From: Hyalangium gracile
GTDB lineage: Bacteria; Myxococcota; Myxococcia; Myxococcales; Myxococcaceae
Length of the DNA: 64,000 nt
Assembly (NCBI RefSeq): GCF_020103725.1
Contig: NZ_JAHXBG010000002.1
Location: 700,896-764,895, forward strand
Direction: 5' to 3'
Shown: positions 16,545 to 26,044 of the stretch, in pieces
Layout of the letters: every line of letters begins with the position of its first letter
Numbering within the stretch: position 1 is the stretch's first letter
The notes under the pieces: generated by a model
Seen by the model: only the letters and a program-made list of their open reading frames with translations
Database searches by the model: none
Told to the model about the DNA's origin: nothing
Translations under genes and position numbers: made by a program

Positions 16545-18233
16545 ATGGCTCCCTGGAACGCTTCGAAGCATGCCCGCCTCTCCGCGCTCGCCGTCGCCAC
16601 CCTCCTGCTGGGCTCGAGGGCCGTGCAGGCACAGGACTCGGGTCCCATCGATCCGGCCCGGCTGTCGCAGAGCGTCAAGGTGCTCGCCTCCGACGAGTTC
16701 CTGGGCCGGGCGCCAGGCGGGCCGGGCGAGAAGAAGACCCTGGAGTACCTCATCCGTCGGTTCCAGGAGGCGGGGCTCGAGCCCGGCGGCGAGAACGGTG
16801 GCTGGACGCAGAAGGTCCCGCTGATCCGCTTCCAGATGGGAGACAAGCCCACCCTGAGGCTGACCGCTGGCGGCAAGACGACTTCGCCGCGGCAGGGCCA
16901 GGAGGTGATGGTCAACACCCAGCGGCCCGTGAAGCGCGTGAAGATAGACAAGGCCCCGCTGGTGTTCGTCGGCCACGGCGTCTCCGCGGCCGAGCGCGAC
17001 TGGGATGACTTCAAGGGGACCGATCTACGGGGAAAGATCGCCGTCTTCCTGATCAACGATCCCGACTTCGAGGCCAGGGAAGGCGAGGCCGTCCGTGGGA
17101 AGTTTGGCGGACAGGCGGCCACGTACTACGCCCGCTGGACCTACAAGTTCGAGGAAGCAGCCCGGCGTGGCGCCATCGGAGCACTGATCGTCCACGAGAC
17201 ACCGGGCGCGGGCTATGGCTGGTCCACCGTCATCGCCGGCAACGGACAGAGCTTCGACATCGTCCGGGCCCAGCCAGACAAGGAGAAGGTCCTCATGCAG
17301 GGCTGGCTCCAGCGCGACGCCGCGGTCGCGCTCTTCGCCCGCTCGGGGTTGGACCTCGAGAAGCTGAAGGTCGAGGCGCGCAAGGCCACCTTCACCCCCA
17401 TTCTCCTGAAGGGCGCCAGCCTCTCCGCCGACTACGGCCTGACCCATACGCGCGCTGACAGCCACAACGTGATTGGCCGCCTGCCAGGAACGAAGCGCCC
17501 CCATGAGTCGATCATGTACGCCGCCCACTGGGATGCCTATGGGCTGGGGCCGCCGGATGCCTCGGGCGACGAGATCCGCCGCGGCGCCGTGGATGACGCC
17601 ATCGGCCTGGCGGGCATGATCGAGATCGCACGTGCCTTCCAGAAGGGGCCTCGGCCCGAGCGCTCGCTCCTCTTCGCCGCCTGGACCGCCGAGGAGCCGG
17701 GCCTGCTCGGCTCGGAGTACTACGGCGCACACCCGCTCCAGCCCCTGGAGACCCTGGTGGCGAACATGACCATGGATGTCCTGCAGACGGCGGGCCCGTC
17801 CCGGGATGTGGTGCTGGTCGGCCACGGCCAGAACGATCTGGAGGACGAGCTCGTCAAGGCCGCCGCGCGGCAGGGGCGCACCGTGACGCCCGACGCCAGG
17901 CCCGAGCGGGGCCTGTTCTATCGCGCCGACCACTTCTCACTGGCTCGACGCGGTGTGCCAGTGTTGCTGCTCATGGGACTGGGCGGGGGGCATGACCTGG
18001 TGAATGGAGGCAGGGAGGCTGGCGACCGGTGGGTCGCCGAATACACCGCTCGCTGCTACCACCAGCCCTGCGACGCGTGGAGCGCCGACTGGGATCTGCG
18101 CGGTGCCGCCCAGGATGTGCAGCTGCTCCATGAGATCGGCCGCGAGCTGGCCTCGTCGAGCCGCTGGCCGGAGTGGAAGCCGGGCTCCGAGTTCGACGCG
18201 GTGCGCGACCGCTCGGCTGCCTCGCGGAAGTGA
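16545..18233 (+). CDS. M28-family metallopeptidase with PA domain, exported
   Basis: A 562-residue peptidase. A signal peptide (hydrophobic LSALAVATLLLGSRAVQAQ) ends near residue 30. A protease-associated (PA) domain spans roughly residues 130-260, inserted as in M28 aminopeptidases. Zinc-site motifs are YAAHWDAYG (metal-binding His/Asp), GAVDDAIGLAGM (bridging Asp, where many relatives have ADDNASG), WTAEEPGLLGS (catalytic Glu pair) and later RADHFSLARRGVP with the ligand His. Members remove N-terminal amino acids from peptides. Exported di-zinc peptidases suit a predatory bacterium that feeds on protein. It is monocistronic as far as can be seen. Confidence 0.9.
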   Translation: MAPWNASKHARLSALAVATLLLGSRAVQAQDSGPIDPARLSQSVKVLASDEFLGRAPGGPGEKKTLEYLIRRFQEAGLEPGGENGGWTQKVPLIRFQMGDKPTLRLTAGGKTTSPRQGQEVMVNTQRPVKRVKIDKAPLVFVGHGVSAAERDWDDFKGTDLRGKIAVFLINDPDFEAREGEAVRGKFGGQAATYYARWTYKFEEAARRGAIGALIVHETPGAGYGWSTVIAGNGQSFDIVRAQPDKEKVLMQGWLQRDAAVALFARSGLDLEKLKVEARKATFTPILLKGASLSADYGLTHTRADSHNVIGRLPGTKRPHESIMYAAHWDAYGLGPPDASGDEIRRGAVDDAIGLAGMIEIARAFQKGPRPERSLLFAAWTAEEPGLLGSEYYGAHPLQPLETLVANMTMDVLQTAGPSRDVVLVGHGQNDLEDELVKAAARQGRTVTPDARPERGLFYRADHFSLARRGVPVLLLMGLGGGHDLVNGGREAGDRWVAEYTARCYHQPCDAWSADWDLRGAAQDVQLLHEIGRELASSSRWPEWKPGSEFDAVRDRSAASRK

Positions 18234-18451
18234 TCGGCGGCACACAGAGCAGGCCATCACTCCACACCAGGACACACCCCGCCCCCGACGCTGGGCGCGT
18301 GCCCAGGTGGCGGGGTGCGAGGTCTCCATTGGAGTAGGGTTTCGCCGTACCCAGCTTGTCAGCACCCGCGCGAAAGGGGTCTGCTTCGTCTGATCACCGC
18401 AGGGCCCCGAGTCGCCGCGCAGCTCCTCGCTGTCATTGCTCACAACCCCAA

Positions 18452-19552
18452 ATGACCCAGCCTACCCAGCCGATCCAGCCCCCCGCCCCCACTGGAGTGA
18501 CGACCCAGGTCATCCAGGAACAGTTCAGCCCTACCCTCCCGCCCCACTTCCTGCTCGCCAATACGGTGAGCGGCGCCCTGCTCCTGAGCAAGCACGTGTG
18601 GCTCTCCGCGGAGCTGGGGATCGCCGATCACCTCGCTCAGGGGCCGCGGCACATCGACGAGCTGGCCGCCGCCACGGCAACCCACGCCGGCTCGCTGTAC
18701 CGGGTGCTCCGCGCGCTCGCATCGATGGGCATCTTCGCCATGGATGAGAAGCAGGTCTTCCGCAACAACCCGCTGTCCGAGTACCTCCGCTCGGATGCGC
18801 CCAACTCGATGCGCTCGTATGTGCGGTACTTCGGAGGCCCGTGGATCTCGGAGGTCTACAGCCGCTCGATCGAGTCGGTGAAGACGGGCAAGCCGGTCCA
18901 CGAGCTCATCGACCATGCGAACGTCTTCGAGGTGCTCTCGAAGAAGCCGGAGCTCGGCAGGCTGTTCACCGAGGCGATGACGGGCCTGGCGCCCTTCCCC
19001 GACTTCGCGCTCCTGAAGTCCTATGACTTCGCGGGCGTCCGCACCCTGGTGGACGTGGCGGGAGGCCAGGGCACCCTGCTGGCGAAGATCCTCCAGGCCC
19101 ATCCAGGGCTCCAGGGCACGCTCTTCGATCTGCCCAGCGTCATCCAGCAGGCACGCGAGCTGGGGCTCCTGAAGGAGCAGGAGCGCGCGGGTCGCGCGGA
19201 GCTCGTCGGCGGCAGCTTCTTCGAGGCGCTTCCACCCGGGCGGGACGCGTACCTCTTCAAGCAGATCTGCCACAACTGGTCCGACGAGGACGTGGTCCGG
19301 ATGCTCAAGGTGGCGCGGACCGCCGCGGGCGGGCCCGGCAAGAAGCTGCTGATCCTCGAGATGATCATCGATCCGTCCCCGGACAAGGGCATGGTGAGCA
19401 AGGTGACGGACATGATCATGCTGGTCCAGTTCGGTGGGCGCGAGCGCACGCCTCAGGAGTTCGGCGCGCTCTTCGAGGCGGCCGGCTTCAAGCTGAACCG
19501 CACGATCCCGACGCCCACGCCCTACGCCATCGTCGAGGGCGTGTCCGTCTGA
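18452..19552 (+). CDS. SAM-dependent O-methyltransferase (class II, acetylserotonin type)
   Basis: A 366-residue protein with the two-part layout of small-molecule O-methyltransferases: an N-terminal winged-helix dimerisation domain (about residues 25-115, with ELGIADHLAQGPRHIDELA) and a C-terminal Rossmann domain with SAM motif LVDVAGGQGTLLAKIL (about residue 198). The catalytic His is in ICHNWSDEDVVRML. Such enzymes methylate phenolic or hydroxylated natural products. The N-terminus is Gln/Pro-rich and not part of the fold. I chose the ATG at 18452; the frame extends upstream without a plausible sequence. No biosynthetic cluster surrounds it, so the substrate is unknown. The 218-base gap upstream shows no gene. 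Confidence 0.9.
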   Translation: MTQPTQPIQPPAPTGVTTQVIQEQFSPTLPPHFLLANTVSGALLLSKHVWLSAELGIADHLAQGPRHIDELAAATATHAGSLYRVLRALASMGIFAMDEKQVFRNNPLSEYLRSDAPNSMRSYVRYFGGPWISEVYSRSIESVKTGKPVHELIDHANVFEVLSKKPELGRLFTEAMTGLAPFPDFALLKSYDFAGVRTLVDVAGGQGTLLAKILQAHPGLQGTLFDLPSVIQQARELGLLKEQERAGRAELVGGSFFEALPPGRDAYLFKQICHNWSDEDVVRMLKVARTAAGGPGKKLLILEMIIDPSPDKGMVSKVTDMIMLVQFGGRERTPQEFGALFEAAGFKLNRTIPTPTPYAIVEGVSV

Positions 19553-19564
19553 CGGCGGCCCCCG

Positions 19565-19656
19565 CTACAGGAGCCCCTTCGGAGGCAGATGGTGAAGTGG
19601 CCGGCGGAGACCTTCATCGCTTCCTTGAAAAGCTCGAGGGTCGTGTAGCGTGCCAG
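19565..19656 (-). pseudogene. Remnant of a 6-pyruvoyl-tetrahydropterin synthase-like gene
   Basis: On the minus strand this reads LARYTTLELFKEAMKVSAGHFTI, which matches the N-terminus of 6-PTPS/6-carboxytetrahydropterin synthase (QueD) relatives, including the zinc-binding SAGHF. The protein should continue for well over 100 residues. Instead, directly after the Ile codon, the next frame gives LPPKGLL and a TAG stop at 19565, which may be the original C-terminus. The simplest reading is a large internal deletion with frameshift. The remnant is divergent from the SDR gene starting at 19704. The decayed folE on the other side of the SDR belongs to the same pathway. The family assignment rests on about 20 residues. 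Confidence 0.6.
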
Positions 19657-19703
19657 GGCAGGCGCCTTTCTTCCCACTCTACGAACAACCTCCCGGAGAA
19701 CCC

Positions 19704-20537
19704 ATGGAGACGAAGCAGGCAACGGGCCCCACTTCCCACGCACAGGGAGGAGAGTCCACGCTGGCTCCCGGACTCCGTCAGGTGCTCATCACGGGAGGAG
19801 GAAGAGGCATCGGGCAGGCCGTGGCCGAAGCACTCCTGCGGGCGGGCGGGCGCGTGGTCGTCACGGGCCGGCGCGTGGAACGGCTGGAGGCGCTCGCCTC
19901 CGCCTGGCCGGGACGCGCCTTCGCCCTGCCCTGCGATCTCACCTCGCCCACCGCGCGCACGGGGCTCGTCGCTCGCGCGAGGGATCTGCTGGGAGGGCTC
20001 GACGGGTTCGTCGCCTCGGCGGGGGTCGTCTCCCATCAGCCCCTGGGCCACATCGACGAGAGCGCCCTGCGCGAGCAGCTCGAGGTGAACCTCGTGGCGC
20101 CGCTGCGCCTGGGCGAGGAAGCCCTCTCCGTGCTCGAGCCCGGCGGGGGCATGGTCTTCATCTCCTCCAACGTGGCCCACCGCCCCATCGATACGACGGC
20201 CGTCTACAGCGCGTCCAAGGCGGGTGTCCTGAGCGTGATGAAGTCCCTGGCCATGGCCGGTGCGCCTCGCCGCATCCGCGCCAACGCCGTGAGCCCTGGC
20301 GCGGTGGACACCGACATGGTCCGCGAACTCCGGCTCCCACCGGGAGCCCCCGAGCCCTCTCCGGCCGAGCGGGAGGCGCTGCTCGAGCGCCAGCTGAGCT
20401 CGCTCCACCAGTTGCACCCGCTGGGCCGCATGGGGACCCCGGCGGACGTGGTGCAGGCCGTCCTGCACCTGCTGCAGGCCCCCTGGACGACAGGCTCCGA
20501 GCTCGTGGTGGACGGAGGGCTCCTGCTGCGCGGGTGA
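19704..20537 (+). CDS. SDR-family oxidoreductase of a pterin-type locus
   Basis: A 277-residue classical short-chain dehydrogenase. Motifs: nucleotide-binding TGGGRGIGQ (about residue 32), ASAGV in place of NNAG (about 108), catalytic Ser in FISSNVAH, YSASK active site (about 168) and NAVSPGAVDTDM. The ATG at 19704 has GGAG nine bases upstream. Its neighbours are remnants of a 6-PTPS-like gene (divergent) and folE (downstream), which suggests it once reduced a pterin, as sepiapterin or dihydromonapterin reductases do. With both partners broken it may now serve another substrate or be on the way to decay; its own reading frame is intact and complete. Confidence 0.88.
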   Translation: METKQATGPTSHAQGGESTLAPGLRQVLITGGGRGIGQAVAEALLRAGGRVVVTGRRVERLEALASAWPGRAFALPCDLTSPTARTGLVARARDLLGGLDGFVASAGVVSHQPLGHIDESALREQLEVNLVAPLRLGEEALSVLEPGGGMVFISSNVAHRPIDTTAVYSASKAGVLSVMKSLAMAGAPRRIRANAVSPGAVDTDMVRELRLPPGAPEPSPAEREALLERQLSSLHQLHPLGRMGTPADVVQAVLHLLQAPWTTGSELVVDGGLLLRG

Positions 20538-20588
20538 CCTGGAAGGTCGGCATAGGCAGTGCGGCGCACGGATGGTATGGCAGGCGCC

Positions 20589-20879
20589 ATGAAGGACGTT
20601 TCCCCAGGGGAGCAGGCGCCGTCGGCCTCGCGGGACACCGCCACGGGTTCCCGAGACCTGAGCGCCGCCAGCACGGAGGAGCTGATTCGCGAGCTGCTCC
20701 TGCGGCTCGGAGAGGATCCCTCCCGCGAGGGCCTGGCCCGGACACCGGAGCGCGTGCGCAAGAGCCTGCAGTGGCTCACGTCCGGCAGCATGCTCCAGCC
20801 CGCCGTGGTCGTCGGCGAGGCCATCTTCCAGTCGGACAGGCAGCGGCGCGAGGAGCTCCTGCGGCTGGTCCGCCCCTGA
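20589..20879 (+). pseudogene. folE: GTP cyclohydrolase I with its catalytic core deleted
   Basis: The 96-residue frame begins as FolE does: ELIRELLLRLGEDPSREGLA, TPERVRKSL, then a LTSG segment and VVVGEAIF. It then jumps to QSDRQRREELLRLVRP, which resembles the last 16 residues of FolE proteins (FQSxxxTRxEFLxLV). The whole zinc/GTP-binding centre, including the CEHH motif, is absent, so it cannot be an active cyclohydrolase. The frame is preserved across the join, which argues for an in-frame internal deletion of about 100 codons. A small regulatory protein is possible but less likely. It follows the SDR gene by about 50 bases on the same strand. Upstream GTG and ATG starts also exist. Confidence 0.7.
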
Positions 20880-20887
20880 CGCTGGGG

Positions 20888-21553
20888 CTACTGGGGACAG
20901 GGCCTCATCTCGAGCTGCCACTCTCCCTGGACGCAGACTCCGCCCAGGCCGCAGCAGGCCGGACCGCAGGACACCCCGTCGGGCTCGCAGGGTCCGCCCT
21001 GCCGGAAGCCTCCCAGCACACAGGCCGCGGGCCCGGGCGGCTCGCAGCGGTACGTCGGAGGCGCCGGAGGTGGAAGCGCGCGCGCCACGCCGCTGCACTC
21101 CGGCTGGACGGGATCGGCGCGGTAGGCGCAGGCCACTCCCTCGGGATAGATGCAGACGATGCCAGAGCGCGCCGAGACGCCCTCGGGCGCCGCTCCGGCC
21201 TGCCGCGGACACACGCCCTCGAACTGGGACGAGCAGCTTCCCCGGGCTCGCGCGTACCACTGGCCGAGGTAGCACTCCCAGATGGCGCCGCACTCCGGCG
21301 TGTCGGCGTAGGTGCAGCGCAGCCCGTTCGCCTTGCACGAGCCCAGCTCGATGGGAGGCACGGAGGGGCACCCCTCCGCCACGGGCGTCGCCGGGCTCAC
21401 GGCCTCCGTCTCTGGGGCCGTCGCGTCGGCGCCCGTGGCGGCGGGAGCAGGCACCGGGGCGGGAGCGCGGGGCTGCGGAAGGGGCGTCGACCTGGGGGAC
21501 GCGCACCCCAGGGACACGACCATCGCCACGGCGGCCCACCTCCCGAAGCTCAT
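20888..21553 (-). CDS. Cys-rich lipoprotein at the end of the efflux operon
   Basis: A 221-residue predicted lipoprotein: short basic start, hydrophobic segment and lipobox VSLGC at about residue 17. A Pro/Ala-rich linker (about 20-60) leads to a region with some 18 cysteines in short spaced pairs (CKANGLRCTYADTPECGAIW, later CGPACCGLGGVC), suggesting several small disulfide-bonded modules. I recognise no named family; similar Cys-rich modules are frequent in myxobacterial surface lipoproteins. Its ATG overlaps the stop of the second permease gene (ATGA), so it is translated as the last gene of the MacAB-like operon. An accessory or cargo role for that pump is inference. Confidence 0.8.
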   Translation of the reverse strand: MSFGRWAAVAMVVSLGCASPRSTPLPQPRAPAPVPAPAATGADATAPETEAVSPATPVAEGCPSVPPIELGSCKANGLRCTYADTPECGAIWECYLGQWYARARGSCSSQFEGVCPRQAGAAPEGVSARSGIVCIYPEGVACAYRADPVQPECSGVARALPPPAPPTYRCEPPGPAACVLGGFRQGGPCEPDGVSCGPACCGLGGVCVQGEWQLEMRPCPQ

Positions 21554-22779
21554 TCCGAGCGCATCGCCTCCACGGGATCCAGCTTCGCGGCGCGGTAGGC
21601 CGGATAGATGCCGAAGATGAGGCCCACGCCGGAGCTCATCCCCAGCGACAGCGCCACGGCCCACGGAGGCACCACCGTGGGGAAGCCCAGCATCCACCGC
21701 CCCAGGAACGCCAGGCCGAAGCCCACCGCCACCCCGATGGCTCCGCCCACCAGCGCCAGCATGATCGCCTCGGTGGCGAACTGCCCCAGGATGCGCCGCT
21801 TGCGTGCCCCCAGCGCCTTGCGGATGCCGATCTCCTTGGTCCGCTCCGTCACCGACACCAACATGATGTTCAGGATGCCGATGCCGCCCACCACCAGCGA
21901 CAGCAGGCACACACCGAAGCCCGCGATGGTGATGACCTGCGAGAGCTGGTTGAAGGACTGCGTCATCGACTCATTGGTGACGACCTCGAAGTTGTTCTCC
22001 TCCTGGGGCCCCACCTCGCGCCGGCGCCGCAGCAGGTTCGACACCTCATCCTGCGCCTTGTCCACCAGCGTGGGCTCGAGCGCCTGGATGTTGAGATCCA
22101 GCGAGCGGTTCTTCCCATAGAGGGGCTGGAACGTACGCAGCGGCATGATGACCAGGTTGTCCATGCTCATCATCCCCAGGAAGCTGCCGCGCCGCTGCAG
22201 CACCCCGATGACGGTGAAGCTCCGCCCCTTGATGCGGATCTCGTGGTTGAGCGGATTCGCACCGGGGAAGAGCGCCTCGGACACGTCCACGCCCACCACG
22301 GCCACGTTGCGCCCGTCCACCGCCTCCGTCTCCGTGAAGAAGCGCCCGGAAGCAAGGGTGACGCCGCTGGTCTCCGGGTACTCGGGCGTAGCTCCGACGA
22401 CACGCACCGAGGGCCGCGTCTCCTCGTTGGAGGTGGCCACCTTCTGGCCGCCCTCGTCATCCGCGGGGCCGACAGCCCCCACCGAAGGGCACGACTCCTG
22501 GATGGCGCGCGCGTCGTCCAGCGTCAGGTTCGGTCGCCGGGCGTACTTCGCCCAGTTGAAGCGCCCGAACCCCGAGGGCCACTTGGTGGCCATGAACGTG
22601 TTGGCCCCCAGCTGGGACAGATCGCGGTTCACCTTGATGCGCAGGCCCTCGATGAGCGCCATCATCGTGATGACCGTGGTGACGCCGATGACGATGCCCA
22701 GCAGCGTCAGCAGGGAGCGCAGCGGGTTGCCCAGGAACGTCCCGAAGGCCAGCCGGAGGTTGTCGATGAAGGCTCGCAT
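21550..22779 (-). CDS. MacB-type ABC transporter permease (second copy)
   Basis: A 409-residue permease with one N-terminal transmembrane helix (about 20-45), a large periplasmic MacB_PCD domain (about 50-275) and three C-terminal FtsX helices (about 285-400), including the conserved RTKEIGIRKALGARKRRIL loop. This is the standard layout of MacB/LolCE-type mechanotransmission permeases, here without the fused ATPase. It pairs with the permease encoded just upstream, of the same length but clearly diverged, so the pump is probably a heterodimer. The gene starts 12 bases after the first permease and overlaps the lipoprotein gene downstream. Confidence 0.92.
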   Translation of the reverse strand: MRAFIDNLRLAFGTFLGNPLRSLLTLLGIVIGVTTVITMMALIEGLRIKVNRDLSQLGANTFMATKWPSGFGRFNWAKYARRPNLTLDDARAIQESCPSVGAVGPADDEGGQKVATSNEETRPSVRVVGATPEYPETSGVTLASGRFFTETEAVDGRNVAVVGVDVSEALFPGANPLNHEIRIKGRSFTVIGVLQRRGSFLGMMSMDNLVIMPLRTFQPLYGKNRSLDLNIQALEPTLVDKAQDEVSNLLRRRREVGPQEENNFEVVTNESMTQSFNQLSQVITIAGFGVCLLSLVVGGIGILNIMLVSVTERTKEIGIRKALGARKRRILGQFATEAIMLALVGGAIGVAVGFGLAFLGRWMLGFPTVVPPWAVALSLGMSSGVGLIFGIYPAYRAAKLDPVEAMRSE

Positions 22780-22791
22780 AGAGTCCGCCGC

Positions 22792-24021
22792 TCACTCGTA
22801 GCGGAGCGCCTCCACCGGATCGAGGTTCGCCGCGCGCGCGGCCGGCCAGATGCCGAACAGCAGCCCCACCACCGCCGCGAAGCCCACGCCGCCCACCACG
22901 GTGAGCACCTGCACGTCCGCCGCCAGCGGGGTGATGAGCGACACCACCTTGGCCAGGCCCAGGCCCACCAGGGTGCCCAGCGCCCCGCCCACCGCGGACA
23001 CGGCCGAGGCCTCCATGAGGAACTGGACGACGATGGTCCGCTTGCGCGCCCCCAGCGCCCGGCGGATGCCGATCTCGCGCGTCCGCTCGCGCACGGACAC
23101 GAGCATGATGTTCATGATGCCGATACCACCCACCAGCAGGGTGATGAGGCCCACGCCCACCGCCACGCCGTAGAGCGCGCCGGTGAGCTGCTGATAGGTG
23201 TTGGCCAGCATCTCCGGCCGGTTGATGGCGAAGTCGTCCGGCTCGCCGGGGGGCGTGCCTCGCAGGCGCCGCATGATGCCCACGAGCTGATCCTCCGCCT
23301 TCTTCACGTCCTCCGCGCTGGTCACCGCCATGGAGATGCTGAAGGGGCGCTGCTTGCCGAACACCGCGTAGAACGTCTTGAAGGGCAGCATCACGACGAG
23401 ATCCTGGTTGTTGTCCAGGAGCTTGCCCTTGCGCGACAGCGTGCCCACCACCTGGAAGGGCCGGTTCTCGATGCGGATCGTCTGCCCGATGGGGCTGATG
23501 TTGGGGAAGAGCCCCGAGGCCACGTCCGCGCCGAGCACCGCCACGGGGCGAGTCGTCTCGTCATCCGCCTCGGTGATGAAGCGGCCCTGGACCACCTCAT
23601 AGCCGGAGATGACCAGGTACTCGCTCTTCACCCCGTTGACGCCCACGGTGGACAGCTGCTCCGAGCCGTGGGCCACGTCCGCCGCGCGCCCCACGATGGG
23701 CGAGATGGCGGTGACATAGCTGGACTGGGCGCGGATCTGCTCCACCTGCGGCAGGGTGAAGTTCTTGCGGTTGCGGTACACCCACCAGTCACCGCTCATC
23801 ACCCAGGGGAACTTGGACACGAAGAGGGTGTTGGCGCCGATGGTGGCCAGCTGCTTGTCGAAGGAGGAGTTGAGCCCCTGGATGATGCCGACGATGGCCA
23901 GCAGCGTGGCCACGCCGATGCCGATGCCCACCGTGGTGAGCACGGTGCGCATCCGGTTGGCCCTCAGGGAGAAGAGCGCGATGCGCGCGCCCTCCAGCAC
24001 GTCCACGCGGAAGACGCTCAT
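22792..24021 (-). CDS. MacB-type ABC transporter permease (first copy)
   Basis: A 409-residue permease of the same architecture as its downstream paralogue: N-terminal helix, MacB_PCD periplasmic domain, then three FtsX-family helices with the [19 protein letters not shown] loop. Its ATG overlaps the ATPase stop by four bases. Substrates of MacAB-like systems range from macrolides to peptides and lipopeptides and cannot be read from sequence. In myxobacteria such operons often export secondary metabolites or signals. The pairing of two non-identical permeases with one free ATPase resembles heterodimeric peptide-efflux systems. Confidence 0.92.
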   Translation of the reverse strand: MSVFRVDVLEGARIALFSLRANRMRTVLTTVGIGIGVATLLAIVGIIQGLNSSFDKQLATIGANTLFVSKFPWVMSGDWWVYRNRKNFTLPQVEQIRAQSSYVTAISPIVGRAADVAHGSEQLSTVGVNGVKSEYLVISGYEVVQGRFITEADDETTRPVAVLGADVASGLFPNISPIGQTIRIENRPFQVVGTLSRKGKLLDNNQDLVVMLPFKTFYAVFGKQRPFSISMAVTSAEDVKKAEDQLVGIMRRLRGTPPGEPDDFAINRPEMLANTYQQLTGALYGVAVGVGLITLLVGGIGIMNIMLVSVRERTREIGIRRALGARKRTIVVQFLMEASAVSAVGGALGTLVGLGLAKVVSLITPLAADVQVLTVVGGVGFAAVVGLLFGIWPAARAANLDPVEALRYE

Positions 24022-24782
24022 GCCCCACCCGCCGCCTGCGCCAGGGGCAGCCCGTGAATGGCCATCGCAACCTCGCGGCCGGGCCCGTCCGCCACCACCT
24101 GCCCGTCGCTCAGGCGCACCGCGCGCGGGCAGCGCGCCGCCAGCCTGGGCTCGTGCGTCACCAGCACCAGCGTGTGCCCCGCCCGGTGCAGCTCCTCGAA
24201 GAGCTTGACGATCTCCTCGCCCGTGGCCGAATCCAGGTTGCCCGTGGGCTCGTCCGCCAGGAGCATGGAGGGCTCGGCCACCAGCGCCCGGGCGATGGCC
24301 ACGCGCTGGCGCTGACCGCCGGACAGCTCGTTGGGCCGGTGGTGCATGCGGTGGCCCAGGCCCACCTTCTCCAGCGCCGCCCTCGCCTTCTCGCGGCGCT
24401 CGCGCGCCGGCGTCCCGCGGTACACCAGCGGCAGCTCCACGTTGGCCTGCGCCGTCTCCTTCGGCAGCAGCTGGAAGGTCTGGAAGATGAAGCCGATCTC
24501 CTTGTTGCGGATGACCGCCAGCTCGTCATCGCTCATGCGCGAGACGTCCTTGCCGTTGAGGAAGTAGCGGCCGCTGCTGGGCGTGTCCAGGCACCCCAGG
24601 ATGTTCATCAGGGTCGTCTTCCCCGAGCCGGACTGGCCGATGATGGCCACCCACTCGCCCTTGGCGATGCCGAAGGAGACGCCGCGCAGCGCCCGCACCT
24701 CCTCACCGCCCACGCTGAAGACGCGGGTGATGTCATGGAGCTGGATGAGCCGGCCGTCGCCGACAGCACTCTCCGTCGTCAC
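24018..24782 (-). CDS. MacB/LolD-type ABC ATPase
   Basis: A 254-residue ATPase with Walker [14 protein letters not shown] (about residue 48), Q-loop [10 protein letters not shown], signature [16 protein letters not shown] (about 150), Walker [14 protein letters not shown] and the switch His in VLVTHEP. The ADEPTGNLD motif is typical of the LolD/MacB/FtsE class that drives mechanotransmission permeases. It overlaps the adaptor gene upstream and the first permease downstream by four bases each. It energises both permeases of the operon. Confidence 0.95.
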   Translation of the reverse strand: MTTESAVGDGRLIQLHDITRVFSVGGEEVRALRGVSFGIAKGEWVAIIGQSGSGKTTLMNILGCLDTPSSGRYFLNGKDVSRMSDDELAVIRNKEIGFIFQTFQLLPKETAQANVELPLVYRGTPARERREKARAALEKVGLGHRMHHRPNELSGGQRQRVAIARALVAEPSMLLADEPTGNLDSATGEEIVKLFEELHRAGHTLVLVTHEPRLAARCPRAVRLSDGQVVADGPGREVAMAIHGLPLAQAAGGA

Positions 24783-26044
24783 GACTTGCCCCCACCCTTC
24801 ATTCCCCCGGGGCCGCCCGGCTTGGGCTCGCTGACGGTGGCGCCGTGGCTCAGCTCCTTGGAGAGCGTGCGGTAGGGGCCCTCGACGATGCGGTCCCCGT
24901 CCTGCAGGCCCTCGAGGATCTCCAGCTCCGTGTCCGAGGCGATGCCGGTGCGCACGCGGCGCACCTGCGCCTTGTTGTCCGCGTCCACCACGAAGACGAC
25001 CTTGGCCAGCGACTCCGTCTTGCGCTTCACCGTGAGCCCGCCCTCCACGGGCGGCTTGTAGTCCGGCAGCGTCTTCTCCGAGCGCACCGTCACCGCCTGG
25101 ATGGGGACCAGCACCGCGTCGTTGTGCGTCTCCGAGGAGATGCGCACCTCCGCGCTCATGCCCGGGAGCACGCCGGGGGGCCGCGAGTCCAGCGCCACGG
25201 TGACGGGGAACGTCGTCACCTCCGCCTCCGTGCCCGGGTTCTTGATGAGGGCCTTCTGGGCGATCTCCACCACCGAGCCCTGGAAGGTGTCGCCCTCCAG
25301 CGCGTCCACGGCGACCTCGGCGGGCTGGCCGGGCTTGAGGTGCACCACCTCGTGCTCGCCCACCTCGATCCTCACCTCCATGGCGCTCAGCGCGGCGATG
25401 GTCATCACCACGTCCTCGGAGAAGTCCGAGCCACGCACGCGCTCACCCACCTCGCGAGACAGCTCGATGACGTTGCCGTCGATGGGCGAGGTGAGGGTGG
25501 TGTTGGCCAGGTTGCTGGCCGCCTCGTCGTAGACGGCGGAGGCCTGCGCGTAGCGCTGCCGGGCCGCGGCCACGCGCGCCTCGGCGGTGTCCCTGGCGGC
25601 CTTGATCTGCTCCAGCTCCGCGGCGGACGCCAGCCCCTTGGCCACCAGCCCCTCGACGCGGCCGTACTCGGCGGCGCTGCGCTGGGCCTCCACCTCGGAG
25701 ACCTGGACCTCCGCCTTCGCGGCGCTCTGCGCGGCGCGCGCCTGGTTCACCGAGGCCTCGAAGCGCCGGCGATCGATCTTCCCCAGCACCTGCCCCTTCG
25801 TCACCCGATCGCCATCCTTCACCATCAGCGCCACCAGGTCGCCAGAGAGGTTGGAGGAGATCTTCACGGTGGTGGCCGCCTGCACCTTGCCCGCGCCGGT
25901 GATGGTGCGGGTGATGGTGCCCTTGCGGGCCTTGGACACCTGGACCTCGACCGTCGGCGGAGGCCGATCCTTCAGCCCGCCCGCCGTGATGGCCGCTGCC
26001 CCCAGGAACAGCACGCCAGCGATGACTGCCTTCCACCACTTCAT
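24779..26044 (-). CDS. MacA-type periplasmic adaptor protein
   Basis: A 421-residue membrane-fusion protein with an N-terminal anchor ([17 protein letters not shown], about 8-25), a lipoyl half near residues 55-80 ([20 protein letters not shown]), a long helical hairpin rich in Ala/Glu/Gln (about 95-180), the second lipoyl half [20 protein letters not shown], then beta-barrel and membrane-proximal domains. A Gly/Pro/Lys tail ([13 protein letters not shown]) ends it. MacA links the MacB permease to TolC and stimulates the ATPase. It overlaps the ATPase gene and the upstream outer-membrane factor gene (ATGA type), consistent with one polycistronic unit. Confidence 0.92.
   Translation of the reverse strand: MKWWKAVIAGVLFLGAAAITAGGLKDRPPPTVEVQVSKARKGTITRTITGAGKVQAATTVKISSNLSGDLVALMVKDGDRVTKGQVLGKIDRRRFEASVNQARAAQSAAKAEVQVSEVEAQRSAAEYGRVEGLVAKGLASAAELEQIKAARDTAEARVAAARQRYAQASAVYDEAASNLANTTLTSPIDGNVIELSREVGERVRGSDFSEDVVMTIAALSAMEVRIEVGEHEVVHLKPGQPAEVAVDALEGDTFQGSVVEIAQKALIKNPGTEAEVTTFPVTVALDSRPPGVLPGMSAEVRISSETHNDAVLVPIQAVTVRSEKTLPDYKPPVEGGLTVKRKTESLAKVVFVVDADNKAQVRRVRTGIASDTELEILEGLQDGDRIVEGPYRTLSKELSHGATVSEPKPGGPGGMKGGGKS

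Noticed and set aside
21070..24057. 995-residue plus-strand open frame
   Set aside because: Lies antisense to the lipoprotein and two permease genes, with His/Arg/Gln-rich sequence and no recognisable motif.
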